Source of the DNA: Platismatia glauca
Taxonomy: Eukaryota; Ascomycota; Lecanoromycetes; Lecanorales; Parmeliaceae
Direction: 5' to 3'
Length of the DNA: 64,000 bases
Assembly (NCBI GenBank): GCA_963556305.1
Contig: OY745768.1
Span: 124,001 to 188,000, forward strand
Shown: piece by piece, positions 1 to 9,707 of the stretch
Numbering within the stretch: the first letter of the stretch is position 1
Layout of the letters: each line of letters starts with the position of its first letter
Program-made: the position numbers and the translations under genes
Notes under the pieces: model-generated
The model's input: only the letters and a program-made list of their open reading frames with translations
What the model was told of the DNA's origin: nothing
The model's database searches: none

Positions 1-719
1 CACGCACAAGGGCGGGGATATGTACACGTTCATGATGCTGAAGCCGAAGTTGTGGGGGCGGTCATGATCTTGAAGACGTAGTGGAGGTCGCACGTGACCT
101 GGTCGGAGAACTTGTCCATCTCCGAGACGTAGCCCCCGTGCAAGGTGTAGAACATCTTCACGATCTTGCACATGACCACCTTCCGGACCTGGCTACGATC
201 GCAATGTCGTGGTGGTCTACGGCAGCATCTACGAGCCTGTTGAGGTTCTTGCTCGACGCCGTGGGCCCGTTTTCAATCGCGCTCGTCATCTTGCACACCG
301 AATCGGTCTAGAACGGGACCTGGAGTGGGAGCACGTAGCCAATGACCGCACCATGATCGGGATCGAGCTTGCCCTCTTGCTCTAGTCCGCGTCTGCGCTC
401 GAGTGCTTCCTCAACTTCGACGTCTGGCTGGGTGAGGTTCAACTTCCCGTCCATGATCGTGATGATCAGCGTGATCTTGCTCGTCCATCCGACCTCCTTG
501 TCGTGTCTGAGCGGACTCGTGATCCTGGACGCCAAATTGCACAAGTCCTTGCCCACGACGACGGTCTTGAACCCCCTCTGCGATCGCCGACTCGATCTCG
601 ACCGGGTAGTCGGTCAACTCCCTGTATATCTTAGCTTTCCCATCCTAATGTCTTGCCATCCATCTTTCCTGTTCTCTTCAAAGGCGATTTTGAAGATGTA
701 TTGTGAGCGATCTGCCTCT
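1..719. other. Gene-poor left edge with an unrecognised minus-strand coding-like stretch
   Basis: I can support no complete gene here. The minus strand reads open in pieces with strongly G/C-ending codons, and one frame at the far left ends in the motif KIMTAPTT before a stop. That is weakly similar to VIAPTT in the unknown ORF at 4298-4732. The similarity is short, needs a frame change and may be chance. No telomeric repeat is visible at position 1, so this is not shown to be a chromosome end. Confidence 0.3.
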
Positions 720-1800
720 CCAGCCCCGACTCTGTGGGCGACATGCCTCTCCAACTGATTCCGTGATCGAAATGCTTCTTTGAGCATGATGTGATCAATG
801 CGCCTCTCCGAGCATGCTGGTTCCGTGGTCGATTCTGTGAGCGATATGCCTCTCTGAACATGCTGATTCCATGACAGCAAGCATGCGGGTTCCGTGATCA
901 ATGTGCCTCCAGCAAACATGCCGTTTCCGTGATCGAAATGCTTCTTTGAGCATGCATGCTGATTCCGTGAATGATTCCGTGAGCAACTCCGTGAGCGAGA
1001 TGCCCCTTTGAACCTGTTGACTCCGTGACGGCGAGCATGCTGATTCCGTGACCGATTCTGTCAGCGAGATGCCTCTTTGAACCTGCTGACTCCGTAAGTG
1101 ATTCCGTGAGCGATTCTGTGAGCAATATGCTGCTCCGAGCGTGCTGTTTCCATGACCAGTGTGCCTCTCCGAATATGCACATGCCGTCAGTGAGCATGCT
1201 GATTCCGTGAGCGATATACTTGATTCCGTGAGCAACATGCCTCTCCAAGTGAACGCTGCCCCCCCCAGCCCCAATTCATGCCTCTCTGTCCCTGATGTCG
1301 GTATCGATCTGCTTCCCCGCCGCTATATGGTATCCCGCCAGCAAGCGACATGCCTATCCCAATCTTGAGTTGAATCGATCCCATCGTTGAGCAAGGTATG
1401 TAGAGACTGTAATACGTCTCGTTAGCAATGTCTTTCTCAGAAAGATAATGAGGTACTCACTCTCTTCGGGCTTGTCTGTCTTCGGGCCTATTTTTCAGGC
1501 TCAAACTTGGAGAGGCACATCAATGATGACGATCCGCCACTGATACTGTGAGCAAGCTGCCTCTCTGGCTCTAATTCGGTGAGCGATATGCCTGATTCGG
1601 TGAGCGCTATCCCTCTCCGCCGCCACGTGGTATTCCGCCAGCGAGCGATATGCCTCCGATGCTGATCCCGTGAGCAATAAACCTCTCTGATGCTGATTCC
1701 GTGAGCGAAATACCTGATTCCGTGAGCGATGCCTGATTCCGTGAGCAACAAACCTCTCTAATGCTGATTCGGTGAGCGACATGCCTCTCCGCCGTCATGT
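720..1800. repeat. Degenerate minisatellite built on ATTCCGTGAGCGA / ATGCCTCTC
   Basis: About 1.1 kb is made of imperfect copies of a roughly 25-35 bp unit containing ATTCCGTGAGCGA followed by ATGCCTCTC and often GAGCATGCT. Spacing and sequence vary from copy to copy and many changes are C/T or G/A. A non-repeated stretch at about 1240-1500 interrupts the array. The open frames on both strands here are by-products of the repeat. There is no evidence that it is transcribed. Confidence 0.75.
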
Positions 1801-1851
1801 GAGATGCCGCCAAGTCAATGATGACAATGCGTGCGTGCTGTCAACGCCAGT

Positions 1852-1995
1852 GGGTTCTCGAAACCGAGATCTGAACACCTTTGTCTCTTGCTTCGACGCA
1901 AATGGGTTCTCGAAACCGAGATCTGAACATCTTTGTCTACTCGTGCTTCGACGCAAGTGGGTTCTCGAAACCGAGATCTGAACACCTTTGTCTAC
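1852..1995. repeat. Three tandem copies of a 52-55 bp repeat
   Basis: Units start with GGGTTCTCGAAACCGAG at 1852, 1904 and 1959. The first is 52 bp, the second 55 bp, and the third is partial. Copies differ by a few substitutions and a 3-bp indel near the end of the first unit, so they look recently duplicated compared with the older array just upstream. It lies 230 bp upstream of the gene starting at 2222. Confidence 0.85.
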
Positions 1996-2221
1996 TTATG
2001 CAAGCATCAATTGATAGTTGAAGACATCTCACAGTAGTATAGAAGCTCAATTGCAGTATGGGAAGAAGAGATGAGATGATGTCAAGATTTCGCCGCCAAG
2101 ACCTTTCCTTCTCCAAAACTTCATTCATTGCCTTTGCCTTCTCCGACACCTCGCTCATCTTGTGAGCAATCTCCCATTTCATCTATCAAAACCCTCTTAT
2201 TATCTATCTAATTATTTCAAT

Positions 2222-3920
2222 ATGGAATCACCAGCGGCTGAGAAGCCAGTGGCGGCCGACAATGAAGAGTTCCAAATATGTAAGTCCATTCTTGCCTGTG
2301 GTCTTACAACGTACGGTTACGTGCCTGGATGATCTTTCAAATTTCAATGACCATTCCTTAGCGTTGTGGGTGTCCCTTTGGGGGGCGGCACCGTCTCGGC
2401 TATGTGCTGCCTGTCCTGCATGTGCTTCGGCGCTCTGGCCCCCCTTCGCGACGGACACTACTCCTCCTGCTTAGGCCTAGGCTCTTGCAGCTTGGATGAG
2501 AGAGTCTCCAAATGTGGCGCGGAAGACCGTGGGCGAGACTTCGCTTGTTGACCCTTTGCGTTCGCGAAGCTTCGGCCTCTCCAGAAGCTCAAGCCAGTAT
2601 CATCTGAGTACTCGCTAATCTACTGAGAAGGCGTACAATCTCACAAAGGTGTCAAAGAAGGCATGGTCATTCACCCATCTCTTTCAATCGCGCAGCTTAA
2701 GATTAAGATCCGAGATGAACTTGGTTTTACATGTGCCCGACTCATAGTAGACGATTGCCCCCTCGATGACTCAAAGTCTGTAACGACTTTAGCACCCGGC
2801 ACGCTTGTAAGAGCAGCAATGGCCAAACAAGGTCGACAAAAACGAAAGGTCAATCACGGACCTGGGTCGAAGGAGCGGCGACAAATCAAAGCTCGGCAAG
2901 CTGCGGATCAGTTGAAGCTCTTGCTTGATCTGATGACACCAGAGCAGCTATCATCTACGCTCAAGCAGCTAGAAGAGGTACGAGTGCCCTTTTCCTTAAG
3001 TTCCACCGAAGCCTTTGGCAAGTACCAACACATGAAATCAACGCCGTCCCCAGATCAATATGAAGCTTGCACTATTTCTTGCCGGAGCACACTCTTTTCT
3101 TGTCAGCACATTGATATGCTCGTGACTGTTACCCAAATAGAGCAACGCTGACTTTGAACCTGCGCAGGATAAAGCCGCCGCTGAGAATGAGCAGAGCGCC
3201 GACGTCGAGAATGGGCAGAGCGCCGATGTCAAGAATGGGCAGAGCGCCGACGTCGAGAATGGGAAGAGTGCCGATGTCAAGAATGGGCAGAGCGCCAATG
3301 TCGAGGATGGGCAGAGTCGATGTCCATGTTACGACGGGCATCACTTAGTATCCCTCCTTCTGCTTGAGCAAGACTCCAGAGACCGACTAAAAGTCCGTGT
3401 TCTAGACAAACAGGCTAACGCAGAACAGAATGAGGACGGATGTTTGCTGTTACCCAAGAGCACGTTCAATAAATATATGAAGATTACTGCTAAGTGTCCT
3501 CTTGGTTGCGGCTCGACATATCAATCAGGCACGAAAACGACGAGGAATACAAAGAGCCCAGGTCATCAAGAAAGTGTCAGATACTGTTTCCTACTCAAGA
3601 TGTTTCAGGTTCTAGACGCGTCAGGTAAGGACGCAGCATTGACTCTCGCCAAGCAAGAAGACTCAAGAGGCAAAAGATATGAGGTCTCGCACCGCTGCCA
3701 TGCACATCGAGACGATCTATGTATAGATGTCCAACACTTTGAACTCGAGCCTAAATCCACCAACGATCGTCGCGGAAGACATCAAAGCGGCAACGATGTT
3801 TGTAATTGTGCCGAACACGGTGACCCGCCATGTATGTTAAATGGTACTATTGGGGAAAAGGTCTGTGATAACGATGGGGTTCATATTGGGTGGAAGAGGG
3901 CGAAAAGGATCAAGAAGTAG
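2222..3920 (+). CDS. Ubiquitin-like / zinc-loop His-Me finger (homing-endonuclease-like) protein
   Basis: I propose three exons: 2222-2279, 2631-2977 and 3168-3920, giving 385 aa. Phases agree at both junctions, and the second intron has a GCTGAC branch site. Residues about 15-75 read as a ubiquitin-like fold: FQIC, then VKEGM, SIAQLKIKIRDELG, a LIVDD strand and LDDSK. A basic linker, a helix ending KQLEE and five 8-aa repeats (QSADVENG type) follow. The C-terminal half has CPLGCG, then YEVSHRCH, DLCIDVQHFELEP, and CNCAEHGDPPC. This matches the zinc-binding loop family related to I-PpoI, where the H of VSH is the general base and an Asn after the ELEP segment would bind metal. Whether it cuts DNA is unknown. 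The joining of exon 1 is the weakest part, because that intron would be 351 nt. An alternative start is the ATG at 2663, inside the ubiquitin-like region. Confidence 0.7.
3192..3311 (+). repeat. Coding minisatellite, 5 x 24 bp
   Basis: Five in-frame 24-bp units encode QSADVENG variants inside the third exon of the His-Me finger gene. Copies alternate between GTCGAGAAT and GTCAAGAAT (E/K), which suggests that a 48-bp pair was duplicated. The unit is a multiple of three, so copy number can change without breaking the frame. Confidence 0.9.
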
Positions 3921-3974
3921 ATTGCTGGTGATTTCGGTTGTGAAGTGGAAGACTTCCCGGATACTGGTCTATGT

Positions 3975-4159
3975 GACAGGTCTTCGGACCGTATACTGGT
4001 CTATGCGACAGGTCTTCGGACTGTATTAACAAAGGACCGTGAGAATAGTGTCTGTGTGACAGGTCTTCGGACTGTATTAGCAAAGGACCGTGAGAATAGT
4101 GTCTGTGTGACAGGTCTTCGGACTGTATTAACAAAAGATCATGAGAATAGTGTCTGTGT
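3975..4159. repeat. 51-bp tandem repeat array just after the His-Me gene
   Basis: Three units of exactly 51 bp start at 4007, 4058 and 4109 (GACAGGTCTTCGGACTGTAT...), after a shortened 32-bp unit at 3975. Fifty-one is 17 codons, so open frames run through the array on both strands (for example TGLRTVLTKDRENSVCV). I regard these as repeat-borne, not as a gene. The array begins 55 bp after the stop codon of the gene ending at 3920. Confidence 0.85.
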
Positions 4160-4297
4160 GACAACCACCAGCAACGGGGTGGCACCTCTACGCAGTGCTG
4201 GTGACTAGTAGCGGTATCGCCCTGGTACCGTGAAGCAAAGACCACCCCATGAAGTCCTGCGTTTGATTCCCCCTCCCCCTTCCCCCCCTAGCCTCTT

Positions 4298-4732
4298 ATG
4301 CCGCATGTCCCTTCTGCGTCCTCGGTGGCCGTGGATCTGAGCTCGACTGTGGACGCCAGCGTGATCGAGAGCGTGTCCGAGCTGGTGAACGCGCTCGTGG
4401 AGACCTTCATGGACAGCCTCACGGACAAGATTAACGACTTCGACGCGGACAGGTCATTGGAAAAGGTTCCGCTGGCGGTCGGGGAAGTAAGTATGTTCAC
4501 AGCCATGTGCATGATCTTGTACGAGTACATGAGTGTGAAAAGGGTCGACGCGGAAGACATCAAAGCGGCAACGATGTTTGTAATTGCGCCGACCACGATG
4601 ACCCGTGGCATCAAAACCAATCCGCAGACCATTCTTTCTCTGGCCTGTCTACTAGATACAGCAGCAATGGACTTGATGCGTCGAGTGTTTCCTTGTCTCG
4701 CATACTCTTATGGGCAAAAGCCTAGGGTATGA
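4298..4732 (+). CDS. Unknown 144-aa ORF with strongly G/C-ending codons
   Basis: An ATG-started frame of 144 aa that I do not recognise. The first half is a likely helix with many S, V, E and L residues (ESVSELVNALVE, DSLTDKINDF). The second half has a hydrophobic patch near MFTAMCMILYEY and the motif FVIAPTTMTRG. The 5' half uses almost only G/C-ending codons (ctg, gtg, agc, gac), unlike the flanking DNA. Bases about 4547-4602 are nearly identical to about 3769-3824 in the His-Me gene but are read here in another frame. It could be a real short gene, a transferred fragment, or a chance frame. No introns or regulatory signals support it. Confidence 0.35.
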   Translation: MPHVPSASSVAVDLSSTVDASVIESVSELVNALVETFMDSLTDKINDFDADRSLEKVPLAVGEVSMFTAMCMILYEYMSVKRVDAEDIKAATMFVIAPTTMTRGIKTNPQTILSLACLLDTAAMDLMRRVFPCLAYSYGQKPRV

Positions 4733-5005
4733 TGAATGTGGAGGGACAAGGGAGGTATGTCCGATATTTGGCGGCGATCCCGACAAACGTATCAGCATTA
4801 TCATGGTACGACAGTACGTAAACGGTTTTGCATTACGAGAGGCCTTCTCGCCACAATAGACTACTCTCTGTAAACCAGGAGCTAGTATATTCGATCAGAA
4901 AAAATAATAGGCCGCCGCACCCGAATGCGATCCTTCGGTCTCCAATCGCCCTTGCCTGGTCCCGCTCTTTCTGTCTCCACAATCTGGTCCGCGAGCGCAA
5001 AAATG

Positions 5006-5921
5006 TCACTTTTTCGCGGTCTTCACGTGGCTTGCAAGCGTCGCCACGAACGTGACTGGGAAGCCCAGGACGGTTTGAACAGGATCGGCTGGCGGTGCAG
5101 CTGGGAGCACGGTTGGGAGCGCTTGTTGGAGCACTCCGAAGGCACCGCCGCTCAACTGATCGGTATCTGCTGGGCCAGGAAGAGAGGTTTGGGGGGTGCT
5201 GGCGTTAGGCGTAGGCACTGCGGCCTGCTGTTGTCAATAGTCAGCGGCAAGTCGTGGGGAATTTTCTGGGATCGGAGACGTTACATACCTTTGCCCTTGC
5301 CTTGTTTTTCTTGAGGCGCCTATTCGCTGCGTGGTTTTTCCCCAACGGAACTTGGGGTGTATTACCCTGCATCGCAATCTCGTCAATTAGCTTTCAGTGG
5401 CCAGACTCATTGCCAAGGTTGAGTTGAGTACCTGAGCCTGAGAAATTCTATTGATGTACTTCTTCTCTCTCCTCGACAACGGCTCTCCTTCTGCATGGTC
5501 GACGACTGTTGCGGCCCAGAATTCTTTCAACTCGTCACAGTGAATCTATGGAGAAGCGCTCAGCTTGTTCAATCTTGATCTGATGGGCAGTCTCACGTGT
5601 TGCAGCAAAACTTGTGCACAGCCAGTCATTCTCGCATGCTCCGGCAACTAAGGCCTCCCAAAGACGTTCAACATCCTCTGGAGTCACTTGGTGCCCATTA
5701 CGGTGAGCCTCGTCGAGTTGGTCGATGGTCAAGTGGATTATTCCGTCTTTGAGCTTGCTCGCTGCCAATTGGGAGGACCACAATCCTGGTGCACTTTGGT
5801 TAATGTCTGAGTGATAACCCGCAGCAAAGATAATACCTTGTCTCCGGCAGTGTTCGCAGACGTTGGCAGTTTTGCGATTCTCTTCCGACTTCGGAGGGTA
5901 TCTAAGCCGCCATTGTGCCAT
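5006..5921 (-). CDS. Unknown four-exon protein, 238 aa, with a Cys-pair motif and Pro/Ala-rich tail
   Basis: Minus-strand exons 5597-5921, 5432-5523, 5289-5366 and 5006-5227 sum to 717 nt. All junctions are GT-AG and in phase, with introns of 73, 65 and 61 nt, which is good evidence of a real gene although no domain is recognised. The start MAQWRLRYPP is the first ATG in the frame. Residues about 20-30 carry CEHCRRQG, a single CxxC that alone is not a zinc finger. The middle is acidic and helical (TIDQLDEAHRNG, EDVERLWEALVAG). The third exon is very basic (NRRLKKNKARAK) and could be a nuclear localisation signal. The last exon is low-complexity P/A/T/Q-rich. The 3' acceptor of the last exon may shift by one CAG. 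Confidence 0.6.
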
Positions 5922-8900
5922 CTGATCGGTGGAAGAGTCGAGAAATAGGAAATCGATAGGAGAGCCAAGGTGTGATTTTTGGAAGGACAAGTAAAGCTGT
6001 AGTCTTCGCGTCGATGAGCCAAAGTGGATGTTGCTGGTCACGAATCAAAATATATATATTTATGAGTGTGCGAAGATGATGTTTTGTTGTGTTGTAAGGT
6101 GAGCGTTATCTTGGCGTCAGCCTAGCGTGTTTCAATTACCCGATCTTATTGAATATGGGGATTGGGGAGGGAGGGTGAAGCCCAGGGTGAGCAGGGTAAG
6201 CCAGTCGCTCTAGAGTCTCATTATAGTCGGACTTCCTGAAGTCATTATGTACTGAGAATCATCGCATTCTCCCCAGTCGTAAAGATTAGCTGTTGAGACA
6301 GAAATAAACAAGTCATACCAGAGTAAAGCTCAAGATGACTGCTTGTATTGTGTATACCAATGCGACAGCCTATAGGGGATCAAAACCATGAGAATACGTT
6401 ACATCCGAGATCTCTGAAGCCGAGAACGAGCATTGGTTTGGCTGATGATCCAGAAACTTCTACTCAGGCCCAGGAGCAGTGTACCACATCTAGGATCCTC
6501 GATGAAAGAGCGCACCTCAATTTGAAGTGGTGGACCACTGAGATGTACCAGAACACCACCCAAATCACCTGATTCTCGAAATTACAACGCGAAAGGATTC
6601 GCAGAGAGGTCGGTCTGATCGTCTCTCCGGACACACCATAATTGGGGTTGTAGCACTGCATGTGCGAGAAATTGACTCTCTAGCCATGAAGTCTCGCCAC
6701 TACTAGATCTACTTGCCAAGCAAGCGTCCCGAAGCCATAGAATTTGGTGCGGACAAGACAGATGTAGTATCGAACAGTATAAAATATGTCTCAAAGAGTG
6801 ATCCACTCAAGAAGAATCGGTAGTCTTTGCTCTCACTTTTATGAAAGACAATGCCGTTTGCCGTTCCACCAAAGTCCGTGGTGGTGGTCTGGACGTCGCA
6901 AAGTTCAAATTATACGGCGAGGACCCTCGGACGGAGAAGCCTAGGCAAAATCTTGTTTTGACAACATCCCTTTCTCCGTCCTTTCTTCTCCAGATTTCTC
7001 CAGAAGCCGCAGGCCTTTCAACACTTCATTTTGCCTAAACAACTGCAGCAATGCTGCGAGGACTGAGCTTTTGGAAGCGAACAGCATGTTGAACTGGATT
7101 GATCGTCTCTTGCGGAGAATTGCGTCCCTAGATGGTCGTCTTCTGCTTGCCCACATCATCCCCGAATCTTCTGTCGCATCCTAAATGTGATATCCCAGTC
7201 GTGAAGCCGTACCGATTTTACATCTTGCTTAGAGATGCTTGCCCTGATCACCTTTCCCGTCGACCTTCTGCTCATGCCGCTACTTCTTACCAGGCAGTGC
7301 AACCTCTCTCGCGAATTGAGAGCCTTGAAGAAATGCTATGCCTCTATCTGGAGGCTCCGTGGTATGCAAATAAAATCATGCGCTTTCGTGCAATGGTGAG
7401 GAATGCCAATCGTTGTGTTGGCTTCTTGAGATGGTAGCTTTCTGCAGTGTGTTGAGATGATGAAAGACCTAGCAGCCTCTTTTTCATTTCTCTATCACTC
7501 CAAGATACACAATGCTTATGTTGGTATGAGAACACCGAATTGCGTGTTTTTTTTGTGTGTGATGTGGAAGGAGGGAGCCCGTTGGTGTTCCTAGTTTGCC
7601 TGAGCCGCCTTACCAGATTGGGTCCTGATCCTGTTCTAATTTGATTCACTATATAATTTGAAATAGCAAAACCCTCATGCGTACAACAAAATAATCTCCC
7701 GTTAAGTCCGACCGGTCCTTTGGCGCAAGGGCAGAAGCTGACAATTTTCAGGTGACAAGCCAGCGCAGGCTTTGACGCAGGAGATGATTGCGAATATACA
7801 CGTGACTCACGTTCAAGAATATTTGCATCCTCCTGTGGATAAGTCTGCGCTGGCGGCCAGCAATGAGGTCCACCTGTCCGTGGTGCTGGCTACATAACTG
7901 AGTACTACTATGTACTCAGCGAACCGAGTGACCTCCATTCTTTTTTTTCGGCCCTTTGTTTTGCCCTTCCTGAATCTGTCTGGCACGCTCCATCAGTGAC
8001 GCAAAAATAGAAAAATCATTGTTTAGATACCTCCGCTGTCAGACTTAATCTTTCACTTTCCACGTACATCTAAAGCTATCCTTGGTGACAGCCGGTCTCG
8101 AACGTGCTGTCACCGTTGCGTAGGTTGAACACAGTGCGACCCGTTCAGGCCTAGTATAGCTTGGCACCATCTATCTGTACGAATAAGGTAGCCTTCACTG
8201 TTCAAGAATTCCCTCGTAGCTCTACAAACTTCATTCCTTGACACGTAAGTTTTCCGAAGGATTTCGCTTTAATTAAGCCGTGTGTTGAAACCCTTAGTTC
8301 GAGGGACGCTGAAGACTTTCGAAAAGCTTGCCCAGCGCATTCAGCAGACAGAGAAACGCAGTCCTACTGATGATCAAGGAAAACTCATCTTATAGGTGAT
8401 ACCACTAGCGTTGTTTCAAGCTGTAGACTTGTCACAACGGCATCAGACTACTATTGAAATTCTCAAGATACAATTGGTGTGATCTCTATCGAAGGCCAAC
8501 TTTAAAGCTTCAACCAACGCATCGAAATTGGCATCGTGCTGGACAATCTACCAGCCCCGTAGCATCGTTCTTATACGAATCTACTCCTCGACGAGGGCAC
8601 GATAGCTACCCTGGTGAAATAGCTGAGTCGAGTGCTGACGAAGACTAATGAAGTCCAAGTGAAAAAGGGTCCTCTTCATCAAGAAAGCCTCGCCACATAC
8701 AGCTGCCGACGCTTCCATCCGTAGAATTCCCACCTCGAAAAATCTGCTAGTCCTCATCTTCGAAGAACCATTTGCTGGAATCAGCCTAGATGAGACCAGC
8801 ACGGTTAGTCCATAGCCGAGTGTTGTAAAACCTCCGCTCGATGTTACCGCTGAGGCTTGGCATCGGTCGACTTTAGTTTAGACTCCCAAGCATTCCATAG

Positions 8901-9707
8901 AAATCCAAGAGCTTCTCAATGCACGGTGAGACCACCGTTGCACTCATTTTTCGATACCATTGATAATATTGGAACGGGAATTCCACTCGGTAACAACACT
9001 GATGTGTCAAATTCACTCGTTGATGGATTCACAGCAATCTCAAAGACAGTCTTTTCACGGACATGGTGCCTACGATTATCTGTAACGCAATGATTTAGCG
9101 CCTACTATTACACTTCCCCATATATTGGCAATCGCACATCGACAGGGTCCGATTTCGCCGGAATTGCATTATGGAATTCGACCTGGAAGAAGCTTGAGAC
9201 GCTTGATGGGTCTGGGGGAGATGTCCAACTCGGTAGGCTGGAGGGTAGATAAATATATTGTGACTTTTAGCGGATTTCTCCCACATGAATGCCTACATCT
9301 TAGGCGCGCGGACACAGTGTACCATCTTAACGAAAGAAGACGCATAGAGAAGTTTCACTACAGCTACTGACATTACAATTAGTAGAAGATCTCGACCAGG
9401 GTGAAGGACTGCTGCCATCTCGAAGGCATCGCTGCCTTGAGTTCCGTAAATGTATTCTCTTTTAGGATCAGCGGATGTGGAGAGCGGGAGAACGTGATGG
9501 CGGGTGAGTTTAAACGGTTTAATCGCCCGAATTTGGTATTTATATCCTCTTTGAAAACCACTTAACGGCGTACTGAAGCAGTGAATAGCGTTGCAGTACT
9601 TCTCGATCATTTTTTGTGACGCAAGTAGCACAAAAAGCTCAGCCTTGTTTGAAAGAGTACTCCTTGCTGTTACATTGCCGATACAAGCCGGCGAGATGAA
9701 GCCTATT
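5922..9707. other. 3.8-kb stretch without a convincing gene
   Basis: Only short scattered frames are seen, and none has family features or consistent splice joints. From about 8300 to 9250 on the plus strand, protein-like pieces appear in changing frames (for example EKLAQRIQQTEKR, then ADASIRRIPTSKN, then a piece ending before 9252) separated by stops, which may be the debris of one old gene. A homopolymer T run lies at about 7545. I see no tandem array, tRNA or intact transposon ORF. Confidence 0.5.

Noticed and set aside
1..60. Window start as a chromosome end
   Set aside because: No TTAGGG-type repeat is present. Repeats start only after 700 bp and are not telomeric.
3945..4208. 87-codon ORF across the 51-bp array
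   Set aside because: The frame is open only because the unit is 17 codons long. There is no independent sign of a gene.
5535..5596. Stop codon after RFSIDSL as the end of a one-exon gene
   Set aside because: A donor at 5596 and acceptor at 5524 bypass the stop and join three further exons in phase.
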